A DNA stretch of 17,803 nucleotides from UBA1258 sp963643225 (GCA_963643225.1 CAVIIX010000031.1:1-17803), one strand, 5' to 3'; shown: positions 1 through 6,168, numbered from the stretch's first letter. The notes: generated from the letters alone by a model not told the origin. A program made the numbers and translations.

Positions 1-4
1 CGTT

Positions 5-50
5 CAAGAGCACCCACTGCCTAAAGGCAGTGGGTTTTCTTGAGCTTTTA
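5..50 (+). repeat. Hairpin end of a repeat element, copy A (IS200/IS605-end-like)
   Basis: A perfect 9-bp stem CCCACTGCC/GGCAGTGGG closes a TAAA loop (13-34). An outer CAAGA/TCTTG stem and a T-rich tail follow, then TGAGCTTTTATAAA. Closely similar but mutated versions lie at 5989-6030 and 16609-16653, and the left half of the stem sits at 3451-3462. A short palindrome with a TAAA/TTTA loop flanked by conserved sequence resembles the subterminal hairpins of IS200/IS605 elements or their non-coding derivatives (family knowledge). No transposase is present, so the element type is inference. On the plus strand it could also act as a terminator. Confidence 0.6.
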
Positions 51-320
51 TAAAAAATCCATGATGTCCATAATAACTATGCCCTTTTCATTGCGCCACA
101 GCTTGATTTTATCCTTCACTACAATGATTTTTTTGAAAGAATCGTCGATGCGAACCAATGAATTTTGCTCCTGTTCCATTTTTTCATGATCTGGAATAGC
201 AAAGGCTGATTGGATATAGTATCTGCGACTGCCAAGATTGCAGACAAAATCAACCTCCAATCTCTTGCGTACAACTTTTCCTTTTTCGTTTTTTTCTGCG
301 TGTTCCACAACACCAGCATC
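48..320 (-). pseudogene. 3' fragment of an AAA ATPase with DUF4143 domain
   Basis: The minus frame reads as the extreme C-terminus of the widespread DUF4143 ATP-binding proteins. RLEVDFVCN is followed by GSRRYYIQSAFAIP, then DDSFKKIIVVKD and a closing IMDIMDFL. In the intact family this is the end of a protein of about 400 residues (ATPase with a C-terminal nuclease-like fold). Here only about 90 residues remain. The frame opens at a stop near 327 and homology begins at about 320, so the ATPase domain is missing and no proper start exists; the GTG at 308 is internal to the family sequence. The fragment lies between hairpin copy A and the conserved GAAGGTTAATTT...CGCTTA block, so repeat-element sequence bounds it on both sides. 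It is almost certainly non-functional. Confidence 0.75.
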
Positions 321-322
321 TG

Positions 323-367
323 AAGGTTAATTTGCTTGCCGTTATGACACTTGTGTAGATACGCTTA
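323..367. repeat. Distal block of the repeat element, copy A
   Basis: The block GAAGGTTAATTTGC, then CCGTTATGACACTTG and GTAGATACGCTTA is matched with a few substitutions at 16676-16721. In the distal copy it follows the GAGCTTTTATAAA sequence by only about 20 bases. Here the DUF4143 fragment lies between the two parts. The block runs up to the stop codon of the HD-domain gene (365-367), so the element boundary lies at that gene's 3' end. The block carries no recognised gene. Confidence 0.55.
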
Positions 368-1027
368 CGGCTCAATTCCAAGGCCGTCTTCATTTTCGAT
401 AAGCTTCTTCTCTTCTTCCTCTGTAGGAAATTCCTTGTCCATCTGTGCTTTGATAGAATCCTCAGAATCAGCCATAGCTTTTAATGTTTTATCTAAAAGC
501 TCATCCAACTCCCATCCAAGCTGCTCTGCACCTCTTGCGATTACTTCTCTTGAGCAGCCTGCAGCAAAACCTGTGGATTTGTATTTCTTCTTAAGTGACT
601 TAAGCTCCATATCCTTTGTGCTCTTAGAAGGTCTCATTAAAGAAGCTGACCAAATCAAACCAGTAAGCTCATCTGCAGCAAAAAGGATCTTCTCCATCTC
701 ATGAACCGGCTCCACATCAATAGTTGTTCCATTGCCCACAGTAATGCCATATCCATGTGAGCATACTGCATGAATAATGTTCTCACCCACGCCACCTTCA
801 CGAAGAAGCTCAGGTGCCTTAAGACAGTGCTCTTTTGGATATAGTTCAAAATCAATATCATGTAAAAGACCTACAATACCCCAGTATTCTGCATTCTCAG
901 CATATCCCTGTTCGACAGCATACCATTTCATGACTGCTTCAACAGTCAGCGCATGCTGGATATGAAACGGATCCTTGTTATACTTCTTTAATAATTCAAA
1001 TGCCTTGTCTCTTTGAATGTAATCCAC
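365..1027 (-). CDS. HD-domain phosphohydrolase family protein
   Basis: This is a 220-aa cytoplasmic protein of the HD superfamily, metal-dependent phosphohydrolases. The first metal-ligand histidines are in FHIQHAL (residues 21-27), the diagnostic HD pair is in GLLHDIDF (53-60), and later histidines are in AVCSHGYG. A charged C-terminal tail rich in Glu and Lys closes the protein. The start is a GTG, chosen because a perfect AGGAGG lies 8 bases upstream (about 1036-1041) and no better start is in reach. The gene lies 19 bp downstream of the 72-aa gene, so the two are very likely co-transcribed. The substrate cannot be told from sequence; nucleotide-type phosphoester hydrolysis is family inference. 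The stop codon overlaps the distal block of the repeat element. Confidence 0.85.
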   Translation of the reverse strand: MDYIQRDKAFELLKKYNKDPFHIQHALTVEAVMKWYAVEQGYAENAEYWGIVGLLHDIDFELYPKEHCLKAPELLREGGVGENIIHAVCSHGYGITVGNGTTIDVEPVHEMEKILFAADELTGLIWSASLMRPSKSTKDMELKSLKKKYKSTGFAAGCSREVIARGAEQLGWELDELLDKTLKAMADSEDSIKAQMDKEFPTEEEEKKLIENEDGLGIEP

Positions 1028-1046
1028 TTTGTTTTCCTCCTAAAGC

Positions 1047-1265
1047 CTAATATTCTTTTTCTATATTTTCGTTAATCCCATATTCTGTCTTAAATATTTC
1101 AAGATCTCTCGGTGATTTTATCAGCATAACTTCATCAAATTTACCTGTCTTAATATCCTTAAATCCCGCAACCAGCTCTCCATTGCAGATACTAGCTTTA
1201 ACTACAGGTTTCTGCGATTCCTTGTCATATGATTTCACTGCTTGCTTTTTCTTAAAGAGTCCCAT
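1047..1265 (-). CDS. Small conserved protein of 72 aa, function unknown
   Basis: This is a 72-aa soluble protein beginning MGLFKKK, with a basic N-terminus. A central VVKASICNGELVAGF segment is followed by KDIKTGKFDEVMLI and an acidic C-terminus. I recognise the pattern as a small protein family common in Clostridia but know no function; automated names given to such proteins are unreliable. It lies directly upstream of the HD-domain gene on the same strand, with the HD ribosome binding site in the 19-bp gap. Its own ribosome binding site is weak (AAGGAT about 14 bases upstream). The upstream DUF4186 remnant runs into it in a different frame, so its present expression probably depends on an upstream promoter. 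Confidence 0.65.
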   Translation of the reverse strand: MGLFKKKQAVKSYDKESQKPVVKASICNGELVAGFKDIKTGKFDEVMLIKSPRDLEIFKTEYGINENIEKEY

Positions 1266-1365
1266 TATACCGGTTCATATCCTTCTGTTTTAGTCGAAAG
1301 CTGCTTCTGAACTTTGAGTTATCAAGGTGTTCAAACATCTGGACATACTATTCTTCCTTTGTCAT
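1252..1365 (-). pseudogene. Decayed DUF4186 gene (N-terminal fragment)
   Basis: The ATG at 1363-1365 overlaps the stop of the 57-aa gene (TAATG), the usual arrangement of translationally coupled genes. The frame reads MTKEE, then an in-frame TAG, then MFEHLDNSKFRSSF and RLKQKDMNRY. The segment with SKFRSSFRL followed by KD is the characteristic start of DUF4186 proteins, which normally run to about 110-130 residues. Here the homology stops after about 33 residues, where the 72-aa gene begins. The premature stop and the missing C-terminal two thirds make this a pseudogene. It suggests an ancestral order of 57-aa gene, DUF4186, 72-aa gene, HD gene. Confidence 0.6.
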
Positions 1366-1538
1366 TAATGTATCAGTTCATATTGCATCAGCTCGTACTT
1401 AAGCCTGCAGCCCTCATAAATCTCTGCCGGCAGCAATGCTCTTGCAACAAGCTTCAAATCATCCGATTCAATATCAGTTCTTTTTAAATTTGCGTAGTCT
1501 CCATCAATTGAGACCACCTCATAAAACCATGTTTCCAT
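1365..1538 (-). CDS. Small conserved protein of 57 aa, function unknown
   Basis: This 57-aa ORF begins METWFYEVVSIDGDYANL and ends with a segment containing ARALLPAEIYEG and LKYELMQYELIH. An excellent ribosome binding site, GGAGGT, lies about 8 bases before the ATG. The composition is that of a real small protein: no runs, an alternating beta-like N-terminus and a conserved-looking ALLP turn. I recognise it as a small clostridial family of unknown role. Its stop overlaps the start of the decayed DUF4186 gene by one base, so it was the first gene of the small cluster that ends with the HD hydrolase. It lies inside the debris of a Phd/Doc module, and its ribosome binding site is inside the doc remnant. 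Confidence 0.7.
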   Translation of the reverse strand: METWFYEVVSIDGDYANLKRTDIESDDLKLVARALLPAEIYEGCRLKYELMQYELIH

Positions 1539-1542
1539 TATT

Positions 1543-1698
1543 TTATACCTCCGCTACTTCTATTAAATGCCCATCCGCTTTCGCTTTACCAGCCGCGGCG
1601 ACGAACGCGTTACAGTGAATATCGAGAAGATCATATCCACCGGTCTCTCTAATAAGTTTTGAATGCAGCATGAGAATTTGCTCTTTTGCTTAATCTTC
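1543..1698 (-). pseudogene. Remnant of a Doc/Fic-type toxin gene
   Basis: Correcting a one-base shift near 1688, the minus strand reads RLSK then EQILMLHSKLIRETGGYDLL. This matches the N-terminus of Doc toxins (RLSKEQI.MLH..LI..TGG). The rest of the toxin, including the Fic motif HPFxDGNKR, is missing. The frame goes on through an unrelated tail (DIHCNAFVAAAGKAKADGHL) to a stop at 1543. The remnant directly follows the phd remnant, the normal order of the operon. Homology is to a known family by pattern only; loss of the catalytic motif is seen directly. Confidence 0.6.
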
Positions 1699-1807
1699 TT
1701 ATTTAGCAAGTACCTCATAAGCTTCTTTATTTTGAGTCATAAGCTTTTTTGAAATACTAAGCACATCTTCTTGCTACCTTAGTGAAGTTCTGATTGGCTT
1801 CAAACAT
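1699..1807 (-). pseudogene. Remnant of a Phd/YefM-type antitoxin gene
   Basis: The frame MFEANQNFTKVARR is the typical N-terminal DNA-binding segment of Phd antitoxins (ITEANQNFSKVARLVD). A frameshift follows, and a second frame then gives VLSISKKLMTQNKEAYEVLAK and a stop at 1699, the typical C-terminal toxin-neutralising part. About 35 central residues are missing. With the doc fragment next to it, this was a Phd/Doc toxin-antitoxin module that has decayed in both genes. It begins within about 10 bases of the stop of the large membrane protein gene. Confidence 0.65.
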
Positions 1808-1816
1808 ACCGAAAAG

Positions 1817-3304
1817 CTATTCTCTTAATCGGTAGAAAGTCCACTGTTTACCTATTTGCGATAGTTCATACTTTTCTTCTATCAGCTTACCTATAAATTC
1901 ATCAGCATTTGGCTTACTCTCACCTCGATATGATTTGTATGCAATTACTGTCGCCTTCTTTCGTGGATATATATTCCAATATTCATCAAGTTTTTCTGAA
2001 TATGTTGCTGTATCAATTGTAGAATAATTTGCTATTTCTGCATTCGTGTATAAGTAAACAATAGAATCAACCAACCATCCCCCCACTGCCAAAACGACAT
2101 CTTCATCATTAACATTATTTTTCCAATCATCTAGGCTTTCACTAGCCTCGTTTACAATATTCAAAGGTGCAACAATCCCTATAGTAGGACCTTTTCGTAT
2201 AATGTTCTCTGCATTCATAATAAACCGTCCGGAAATAGCGGTATATCCGTTAATTACAAATAGTCCTCTCGTAAATATAATTAGCAGGCAAATTACAAGA
2301 ATCACTTTATTTCCGTTTTCTCGTAATATTCTATAGATAGGTATTATTGATATTGAAGCTCCTAAAACAAGGTAGCCAAATGCAGCGAAGATGCCAAGAT
2401 TTGTAAGCATCAAAACTGAAAAAAAGGAAATAACAGAGATGCTAATTCCACATTTCCAGAAGTAAAGTTCCCAGTCAGTCAAATACTTTTTTCCAAATAG
2501 TCCAAAAATAATCATTAATGGAAAAATGATATTCACCAAATAGGCATAATCCAGCTCGAATTTTGCAACAATTGTCGAGTTGGCTCCATGAGTCATATCT
2601 CCCGCGATAATATTAAATACATTTGATACAACTTCATTTAGCCCATTCAAACAAATCAAGTTAATAAGATAGGTTACGCCTATAACAAGGCAGCTTAATA
2701 TATATATATAACCATGCTTCTTGTTCTGACGCATTACAATAATTGTTACCGGAACAATAATAATTATTCCAGTAGGGTACGCCAAAATAAGGATGCAAGT
2801 TGCCACTCCGGCGTAAATGCAATAAAGCAACTTCTTTTCATCGTAAAACCGCATCAATGATATTAACAGAAGAATGGAAGCAATAATCAGTAAATTGGAA
2901 AACTCAATAAGTGTCATACCCTTTGGACGTGCCACCAATAATATTGATGCGATCGCTACCGCAATTCTTTTATCAATTCTTTTATATATACACTTATACA
3001 AAATTAAGACAACAAAACCATAAATAATCGCTCCCATCACCTGCAGATACAAAGCAACGCCTGTCATTGACGGAATGAATACTCGATATATCATCATCAG
3101 AGCATCCAAAGCGAATGAAGAAGTTTGGTGTGGCTCCCACATTTCTCCAAGGAGTCTGTCTCCATTAATGTGTCGCCATGATAAAGCGATGTGATATGAT
3201 GCATCATATCCATATTCGGTGAAAACAGATTTAATAACTGTCAGTATAGAAAGAACAATCAGTAATAGATTCTGACGTTTTACTATTTTTTCCTTAGTGA
3301 ACAT
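1817..3304 (-). CDS. Polytopic membrane protein, GT-C glycosyltransferase-like
   Basis: This is a protein of 495 aa (505 if the upstream ATG at 3334 is used). It has about ten hydrophobic helices and a soluble C-terminal part of about 110 residues. The first extracytoplasmic loop after helix 1 carries EYGYDASYHIALSWR and GEMWEPHQTSSF. Acidic and aromatic residues in this loop are typical of GT-C lipid-phosphosugar-dependent glycosyltransferases and O-antigen or wall-modifying enzymes. I infer a role in cell-envelope glycan synthesis; acceptor and donor are unknown. The ATG at 3304 is preferred because AGAGGG lies 8 bases upstream, against a poorer site for the ATG at 3334. Repeat element copy B lies directly upstream (3353-3462) and may have replaced the original promoter. 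The stop abuts the phd remnant. Confidence 0.65.
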   Translation of the reverse strand: MFTKEKIVKRQNLLLIVLSILTVIKSVFTEYGYDASYHIALSWRHINGDRLLGEMWEPHQTSSFALDALMMIYRVFIPSMTGVALYLQVMGAIIYGFVVLILYKCIYKRIDKRIAVAIASILLVARPKGMTLIEFSNLLIIASILLLISLMRFYDEKKLLYCIYAGVATCILILAYPTGIIIIVPVTIIVMRQNKKHGYIYILSCLVIGVTYLINLICLNGLNEVVSNVFNIIAGDMTHGANSTIVAKFELDYAYLVNIIFPLMIIFGLFGKKYLTDWELYFWKCGISISVISFFSVLMLTNLGIFAAFGYLVLGASISIIPIYRILRENGNKVILVICLLIIFTRGLFVINGYTAISGRFIMNAENIIRKGPTIGIVAPLNIVNEASESLDDWKNNVNDEDVVLAVGGWLVDSIVYLYTNAEIANYSTIDTATYSEKLDEYWNIYPRKKATVIAYKSYRGESKPNADEFIGKLIEEKYELSQIGKQWTFYRLRE

Positions 3305-3334
3305 AATAAATACCCTCTCGCTCTTTGTCTTCAT

Positions 3335-3358
3335 ATTGCCATTACCTCTGGCGGCAAT
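3335..3358. other. Inverted repeat at the edge of element B
   Basis: ATTGCC (3335-3340) and GGCAAT (3353-3358) form a 6-bp stem around ATTACCTCTGGC. It overlaps the ribosome binding site of the upstream start option (3334) of the membrane protein gene. In the transcript this stem could hide that start, which is one more reason to prefer the ATG at 3304. Confidence 0.35.
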
Positions 3359-3462
3359 GATATTCGCAATCCGCTTCGCTTCGGCTCTACTAAAAGCGGC
3401 ACTTCGTGCCTTACGAGGTACTTATCTTGTAACCTGGCGCCTCGCTAGGAGCACCCACTGCC
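3353..3462. repeat. Repeat element, copy B (left part)
   Basis: CAATGATATTCGCAAT (3355-3370), then CTACTAAAAGCGGCACTTCG and TGCCTTACGAGGTACT, then GCGCCTCG and GCACCCACTGCC. The first blocks recur at 16514-16580. The last block is the left arm of the hairpin seen whole at 12-35. GGCACTTCGTGCC is a tight hairpin inside it, and CGAGG/CCTCG can pair around 3415-3444. Joining the copies gives a structured non-coding element of about 200 bp that ends in a GC-rich palindrome. No ORF belongs to it. It may be the untranslated RNA or end region of an IS200/IS605-type transposon (inference). The right arm of the final hairpin is missing here. Confidence 0.6.
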
Positions 3463-3500
3463 GTAATCTCCGTCAAATATATGCTTGACTGTCCACATAG

Positions 3501-3893
3501 CTAAAACTTCACCACTTCCGGCTCATGTGTAAATGACGAAAATGTGGCGGTAGCATTTTTAAAATAAAATACCTCTGTGTTTCCATCCTCTGCTTTATAC
3601 ATTTTCTGAAGGGATGGATAAGCATCAAGCATAGACTGTCTGGCTTCTACACGGTCATCCTCTACCAGCTCTCCGGCTACGCGGAGCCATTCACCATTTT
3701 TGAAAGCACAGATTTCTGCCTTCGGATTTGTATGAAGCTGCTTAGATACCTCCTTAATCTTTCCTGTCTGAATGTACAGCTTACCCTCAAAAATATGGAC
3801 CGTTCCAAAAGGTCTTACTCTTGGCTGGTCGCCCTCTACTGTTGCAAGATAATAGGTTCCTGCTTCCTTCAAAAATTTCTCCACTCTTTCCAT
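3501..3893 (-). CDS. Pyridoxamine 5'-phosphate oxidase family flavoprotein
   Basis: This 130-aa protein has the split-barrel FMN-binding fold. MERVEKFLKEAGTYYLATV is followed by GDQPRVRPFGT, the N-terminal beta strands and FMN-phosphate-binding Arg region. The segment with KLYIQTGKIKEVSKQL and AEICAF is the central part of the domain. It is close to the short PPOX proteins of Clostridia, not to the biosynthetic PdxH, so its substrate is open. An in-frame ATG lies 66 bases further upstream. The start at 3893 is preferred because GGAGA lies 8 bases upstream and family members begin at this point. A 27-codon hydrophobic ORF lies directly upstream. Confidence 0.85.
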   Translation of the reverse strand: MERVEKFLKEAGTYYLATVEGDQPRVRPFGTVHIFEGKLYIQTGKIKEVSKQLHTNPKAEICAFKNGEWLRVAGELVEDDRVEARQSMLDAYPSLQKMYKAEDGNTEVFYFKNATATFSSFTHEPEVVKF

Positions 3894-3913
3894 GCTCGTT
3901 GTCTCCTTTTTTA

Positions 3914-3997
3914 TTAAATAAAAATTGCTATCCCAATGCATATTAAAATCGGAATGCATCCAATGATTCCAAACACAAAGGTCAGAATCTTAAACAT
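3914..3997 (-). CDS. Short hydrophobic peptide ORF or tail of a decayed gene
   Basis: The frame MFKILTFVFGIIGC followed by IPILICIGIAIFI encodes one membrane-spanning segment of 27 residues and ends 20 bases before the start of the flavoprotein gene. The frame is open further upstream (HKNIKSYILNYDEK), back to a TGA near 4047. A shifted frame above that gives YCECSCFGDD, a cysteine-rich piece. That pattern suggests the tail of a larger broken protein rather than an independent gene. No convincing ribosome binding site is visible. I do not recognise a family. Confidence 0.3.
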   Translation of the reverse strand: MFKILTFVFGIIGCIPILICIGIAIFI

Positions 3998-4095
3998 CTT
4001 TTCGTCGTAATTTAATATATAGGACTTGATATTTTTATGTCGTCACCAAAGCAACTGCATTCACAGTACAATATTTCGTGCGTCGCATTTTTGTT

Positions 4096-4764
4096 TTATC
4101 GATTTCTAATAAATCCCATATCATCGATATATTCTTCATGGTCCTTTAAACTTGGGTCCTTACTTCCGACAATGGTATAATCGCAATAATCATCTGTTGC
4201 ACAGGTGCATTTACGAATAAGTTTTGCACCAATCAACTCCATTGCATAATAATCGCCATTGCATATTGCCGGCATTACTTCTATCAAATCATGACGCTTT
4301 GCAAAATCCGCAATCGGACAAAATGTAAAGTCATAATATAAAGGCTTTGTTTTATCATAATCTGCCACATGCATTTCAAAATCGTGAAATTCTTCACAAC
4401 GCTTCTGCGAACTTTTGAATATCTTGTGCATTAAGGGCTTCAAAAATTTATGATTGTAGTTGATAAAAGAAAGCTTTCTAAAAGATGGTAAAAACAATTC
4501 ATTGTTTATTTCTTCTATCTTCTTAACCGTAACCTTATCCCTGCACTTCTTATATAATGCAAAAAGCATAATGCAATCATATGTTCCGCCTTGCTTGTTA
4601 TGGAAGTTTTTATCAAAGCACCACTCATCCGGCAGCTCAGCAACCATGGTTTCATACTCTGCATTTACGCTCTTGAATATTTCCTCCGGATTTTCCAGGT
4701 AATTTTCTTCTATGCATTTGTAAACATATTGACCACATTTTGCCGAATATTTTCTTTCAGACAC
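4096..4764 (-). CDS. L-2-amino-thiazoline-4-carboxylic acid hydrolase family protein
   Basis: The C-terminal half carries the signature of this family: YYDFTFCPIADFAKRH, then PAICNGDYYAMELIGAKLIR, CTCATDDYCDYTIVG and KDP. Several cysteines (FCPIA, CTCA, DYCDY) are typical of the group. The named activity opens L-2-amino-thiazoline-4-carboxylate in Pseudomonas cysteine production; most clostridial members have no demonstrated substrate, so the activity here is uncertain. I chose the GTG at 4764 (222 aa) because GGAGG lies 8 bases before it. An ATG at 4827 would add 21 residues but has no ribosome binding site and overlaps the tail of the TOPRIM remnant. No operon partner is evident. Confidence 0.75.
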   Translation of the reverse strand: MSERKYSAKCGQYVYKCIEENYLENPEEIFKSVNAEYETMVAELPDEWCFDKNFHNKQGGTYDCIMLFALYKKCRDKVTVKKIEEINNELFLPSFRKLSFINYNHKFLKPLMHKIFKSSQKRCEEFHDFEMHVADYDKTKPLYYDFTFCPIADFAKRHDLIEVMPAICNGDYYAMELIGAKLIRKCTCATDDYCDYTIVGSKDPSLKDHEEYIDDMGFIRNR

Positions 4765-4819
4765 TATATTAACCTCCGAAAATTCTTCCATATACATTAT
4801 TGTTGTTTTCTTCATGCTT

Positions 4820-4924
4820 CTAAGCATATACTTTTTTCAAATAATAGCTAATGAGCTGTATATCTGTTACGCCTTCAACGAGCATTATTTCTGTCATCAT
4901 AGGCGCACTTGTCGCTATAGTCAT
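4820..4924 (-). pseudogene. N-terminal fragment of a TOPRIM-domain protein
   Basis: The short frame contains EIMLVEGVTDIQLISYYLKK, which is the first strand and helix of a TOPRIM fold: the motif LVEGxTD holds the catalytic-type glutamate found in OLD-type and related nucleases. It stops after VYA, right at the upstream end of the ATC-hydrolase gene, so more than 100 residues of the expected domain are absent. The ATG options (4922-4924 and inside) have no ribosome binding site. I read this as a broken gene. The eight-base overlap of its stop with the ATG at 4827 is probably chance. Confidence 0.5.
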
Positions 4925-4940
4925 TCTGATTCAGCAAACC

Positions 4941-5273
4941 CTAAACCCTATAAACGCAAGAAATGATATTACCTTCTTTAATTCTTTTATCGTCAAAAAA
5001 TTCAGAGTGCATTACAGCATCGTATTCATTTCCTAGGCAGGAAAGCGAATAAAGAACATCCGATTCATCAAATCCGAATTGAGTGGAATTACCATAGGTT
5101 TTAACAACCTTTCCATTCAAAATAATATGACGAGATTGAACAAAGCCTTCATTCTGGGAAGCGGAAAATAATCCAATTCCAATCTCTTTGGGTATGCTGT
5201 TGCGGTATTTTAAGCATTCTTTTTCACTGATTACTATACAACTTGACGTGTACGTTTTTTTACCCTTCAGCTT
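4941..5273 (-). pseudogene. Unidentified 110-residue coding fragment without start
   Basis: A long open minus frame with protein-like composition runs KLKGKKTYTSSCIVIS, ECLKYRNSIPKEIGIGLFSA, SQNEGFVQSRHIILNGK, FGFDESDVLYSLSCLGNEYD and on to CVYRV. No ATG, GTG or TTG start is found before residue 89, and a stop lies directly before the first residue, so it is the 3' part of a truncated gene. IPKEIGIGLF resembles the PKEIGL-type turn of some nuclease-fold proteins, but I do not claim a family. It lies between the FtsZ-like gene and the TOPRIM fragment, all on the minus strand, and may be part of one lost mobile module. Confidence 0.45.
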
Positions 5274-5344
5274 CTACTACAAGATTTTACATTGCAATCC
5301 TGACAGCTGCTGCAAACGAGATTATATCCACTCAGACTGCCAGC
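5267..5344 (-). pseudogene. Former C-terminal extension of the FtsZ-like gene, beyond its TAG
   Basis: After the TAG at 5345-5347 the same frame continues AGSLSGYNLVCSSCQDCN and ends in CSRS and a TGA at 5267. At 9770-9883 the matching position reads IGSLSG after a CAG codon. Nucleotide similarity goes on for about 40 bases and then weakens. This supports an ancestral reading frame about 25-28 codons longer than the present one. Confidence 0.5.
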
Positions 5345-5911
5345 CTATCTATACCATAATGAAATTTTTACATCCGCATCATTAAACTCTTCTCCAGAAA
5401 TTGAAAACATAACATCATCTTCAGTAAGTTCTATGCTTTTATTAATTCTATCAATAAGATCTCTTATATCTAAAATGGAAAAATCATTACCTTGTATATG
5501 TATAAACAATGAACTCCTTAAGTCTTCAAGATTTTCTTTAATCCAGGATTCAATATTTTTCTTTACGTCGGCTCTTGATGTGCTTAAGCTCTTAAACGTA
5601 CACCCTTTATCCAAAACAGTTTTTATATCTTCAAAATCTACATCCATAATTTTCATGTCAATCATAACTGAAATCCACGACTTAAGATGCGAAAGCATGT
5701 CATCATTTCCGTCATGAATCAGAATATTTTCATTATCCACGATTATTGTAATCTGGCCGTCTTTACTTGCATCCAAAACAACGTCAAATTCATTACAGTT
5801 TAATTCTTCAATATTTTCAAACCAGCTGATTTGTGACTCATTAAACCGATTCTTATATTCCATAGCTCCTACTATAGCTATTTTTGCGTCTTCCCATCTC
5901 GGCATTGCCAT
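5345..5911 (-). CDS. FtsZ-like protein lacking a recognisable GTPase domain, cut by a nonsense codon
   Basis: The product is 188 aa. Residues 70-188 align by eye with the T7 loop and C-terminal domain of FtsZ. MKIMDVDFEDIKTVL matches FtsZ INVDFADVRTVM, including both T7-loop aspartates. SSLFIHIQGNDFSILDI matches GVLVNITAGFDL, and LTEDDVMFSISGEEFNDADV matches SDNATVVIGTSLDPDMNDEL. The N-terminal 70 residues hold a possible Rossmann strand (AKIAIVGA) but no GGGTGTG tubulin signature, and the whole is far shorter than FtsZ (350-400 aa). AAGGAG lies 9-10 bases before the ATG, so expression is plausible. The stop is a TAG. Reading through it gives 25 more residues to 5267 that match a second copy's end at 9770-9883, where the codon is CAG. 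The gene is therefore probably shortened by a C-to-T nonsense mutation. Homology is inferred from motifs without an alignment program. Confidence 0.55.
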   Translation of the reverse strand: MAMPRWEDAKIAIVGAMEYKNRFNESQISWFENIEELNCNEFDVVLDASKDGQITIIVDNENILIHDGNDDMLSHLKSWISVMIDMKIMDVDFEDIKTVLDKGCTFKSLSTSRADVKKNIESWIKENLEDLRSSLFIHIQGNDFSILDIRDLIDRINKSIELTEDDVMFSISGEEFNDADVKISLWYR

Positions 5912-5988
5912 AAAATTCGACTCCTTGTTCTTTAATAATATTTAACTATTTTTTTCGTTAAAAAACAACTTATAAAAAAGGCTCCTTT

Positions 5989-6030
5989 ACCCACCGCCTA
6001 AAGTCAGTGGGTTTTCTTTGCTTTTATAAA
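5989..6030 (+). repeat. Hairpin of the repeat element, copy C (degenerate)
   Basis: ACCCACCGCC, TAAA, then GTCAGTGGGT, followed by TTTTCTTTGCTTTTATAAAA. It matches copy A with two stem substitutions that break pairing, so it is an older copy. It lies about 80 bases upstream of the FtsZ-like gene start, and cuts the 3' end of the small frame at 6004-6141. Confidence 0.55.
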
Positions 6031-6141
6031 AACGTATTTCGAAATGAACTTATCATGAGAAATCTGCATTGCTGTAATCTGCGCATCAAAAGCTGCGACA
6101 TAAACGAAGTCTACAGTAATGCCTGTGCATATTTTTGCAAG
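6004..6141 (-). pseudogene. Possible 3' fragment of an unknown gene
   Basis: An open minus frame of 45 codons reads ICTGITVDFVYVAAFDAQ, then ITAMQISHDKFISKYVFIK, and runs into the copy C hairpin, where it stops. It has no start codon at its beginning and begins right after a TAG. The composition is protein-like (hydrophobic strand, then an amphipathic segment), which is why I list it, but I recognise no family. It could be chance in a 250-bp region that otherwise holds only the hairpin. Confidence 0.25.
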
Positions 6142-6168
6142 CTAATTATTTAAAAATCATTAGTTTAT

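Noticed and set aside
119..319. Minus ORF of 66 codons overlapping the DUF4143 fragment
   Set aside because: It is another frame of the same region; the DUF4143 similarity is in the 48-308 frame.
4851..5036. Plus-strand ORF of 61 codons with a hydrophobic stretch
   Set aside because: Antisense to the TOPRIM and 110-residue fragments, whose minus frames have recognisable or protein-like sequence; no ribosome binding site.
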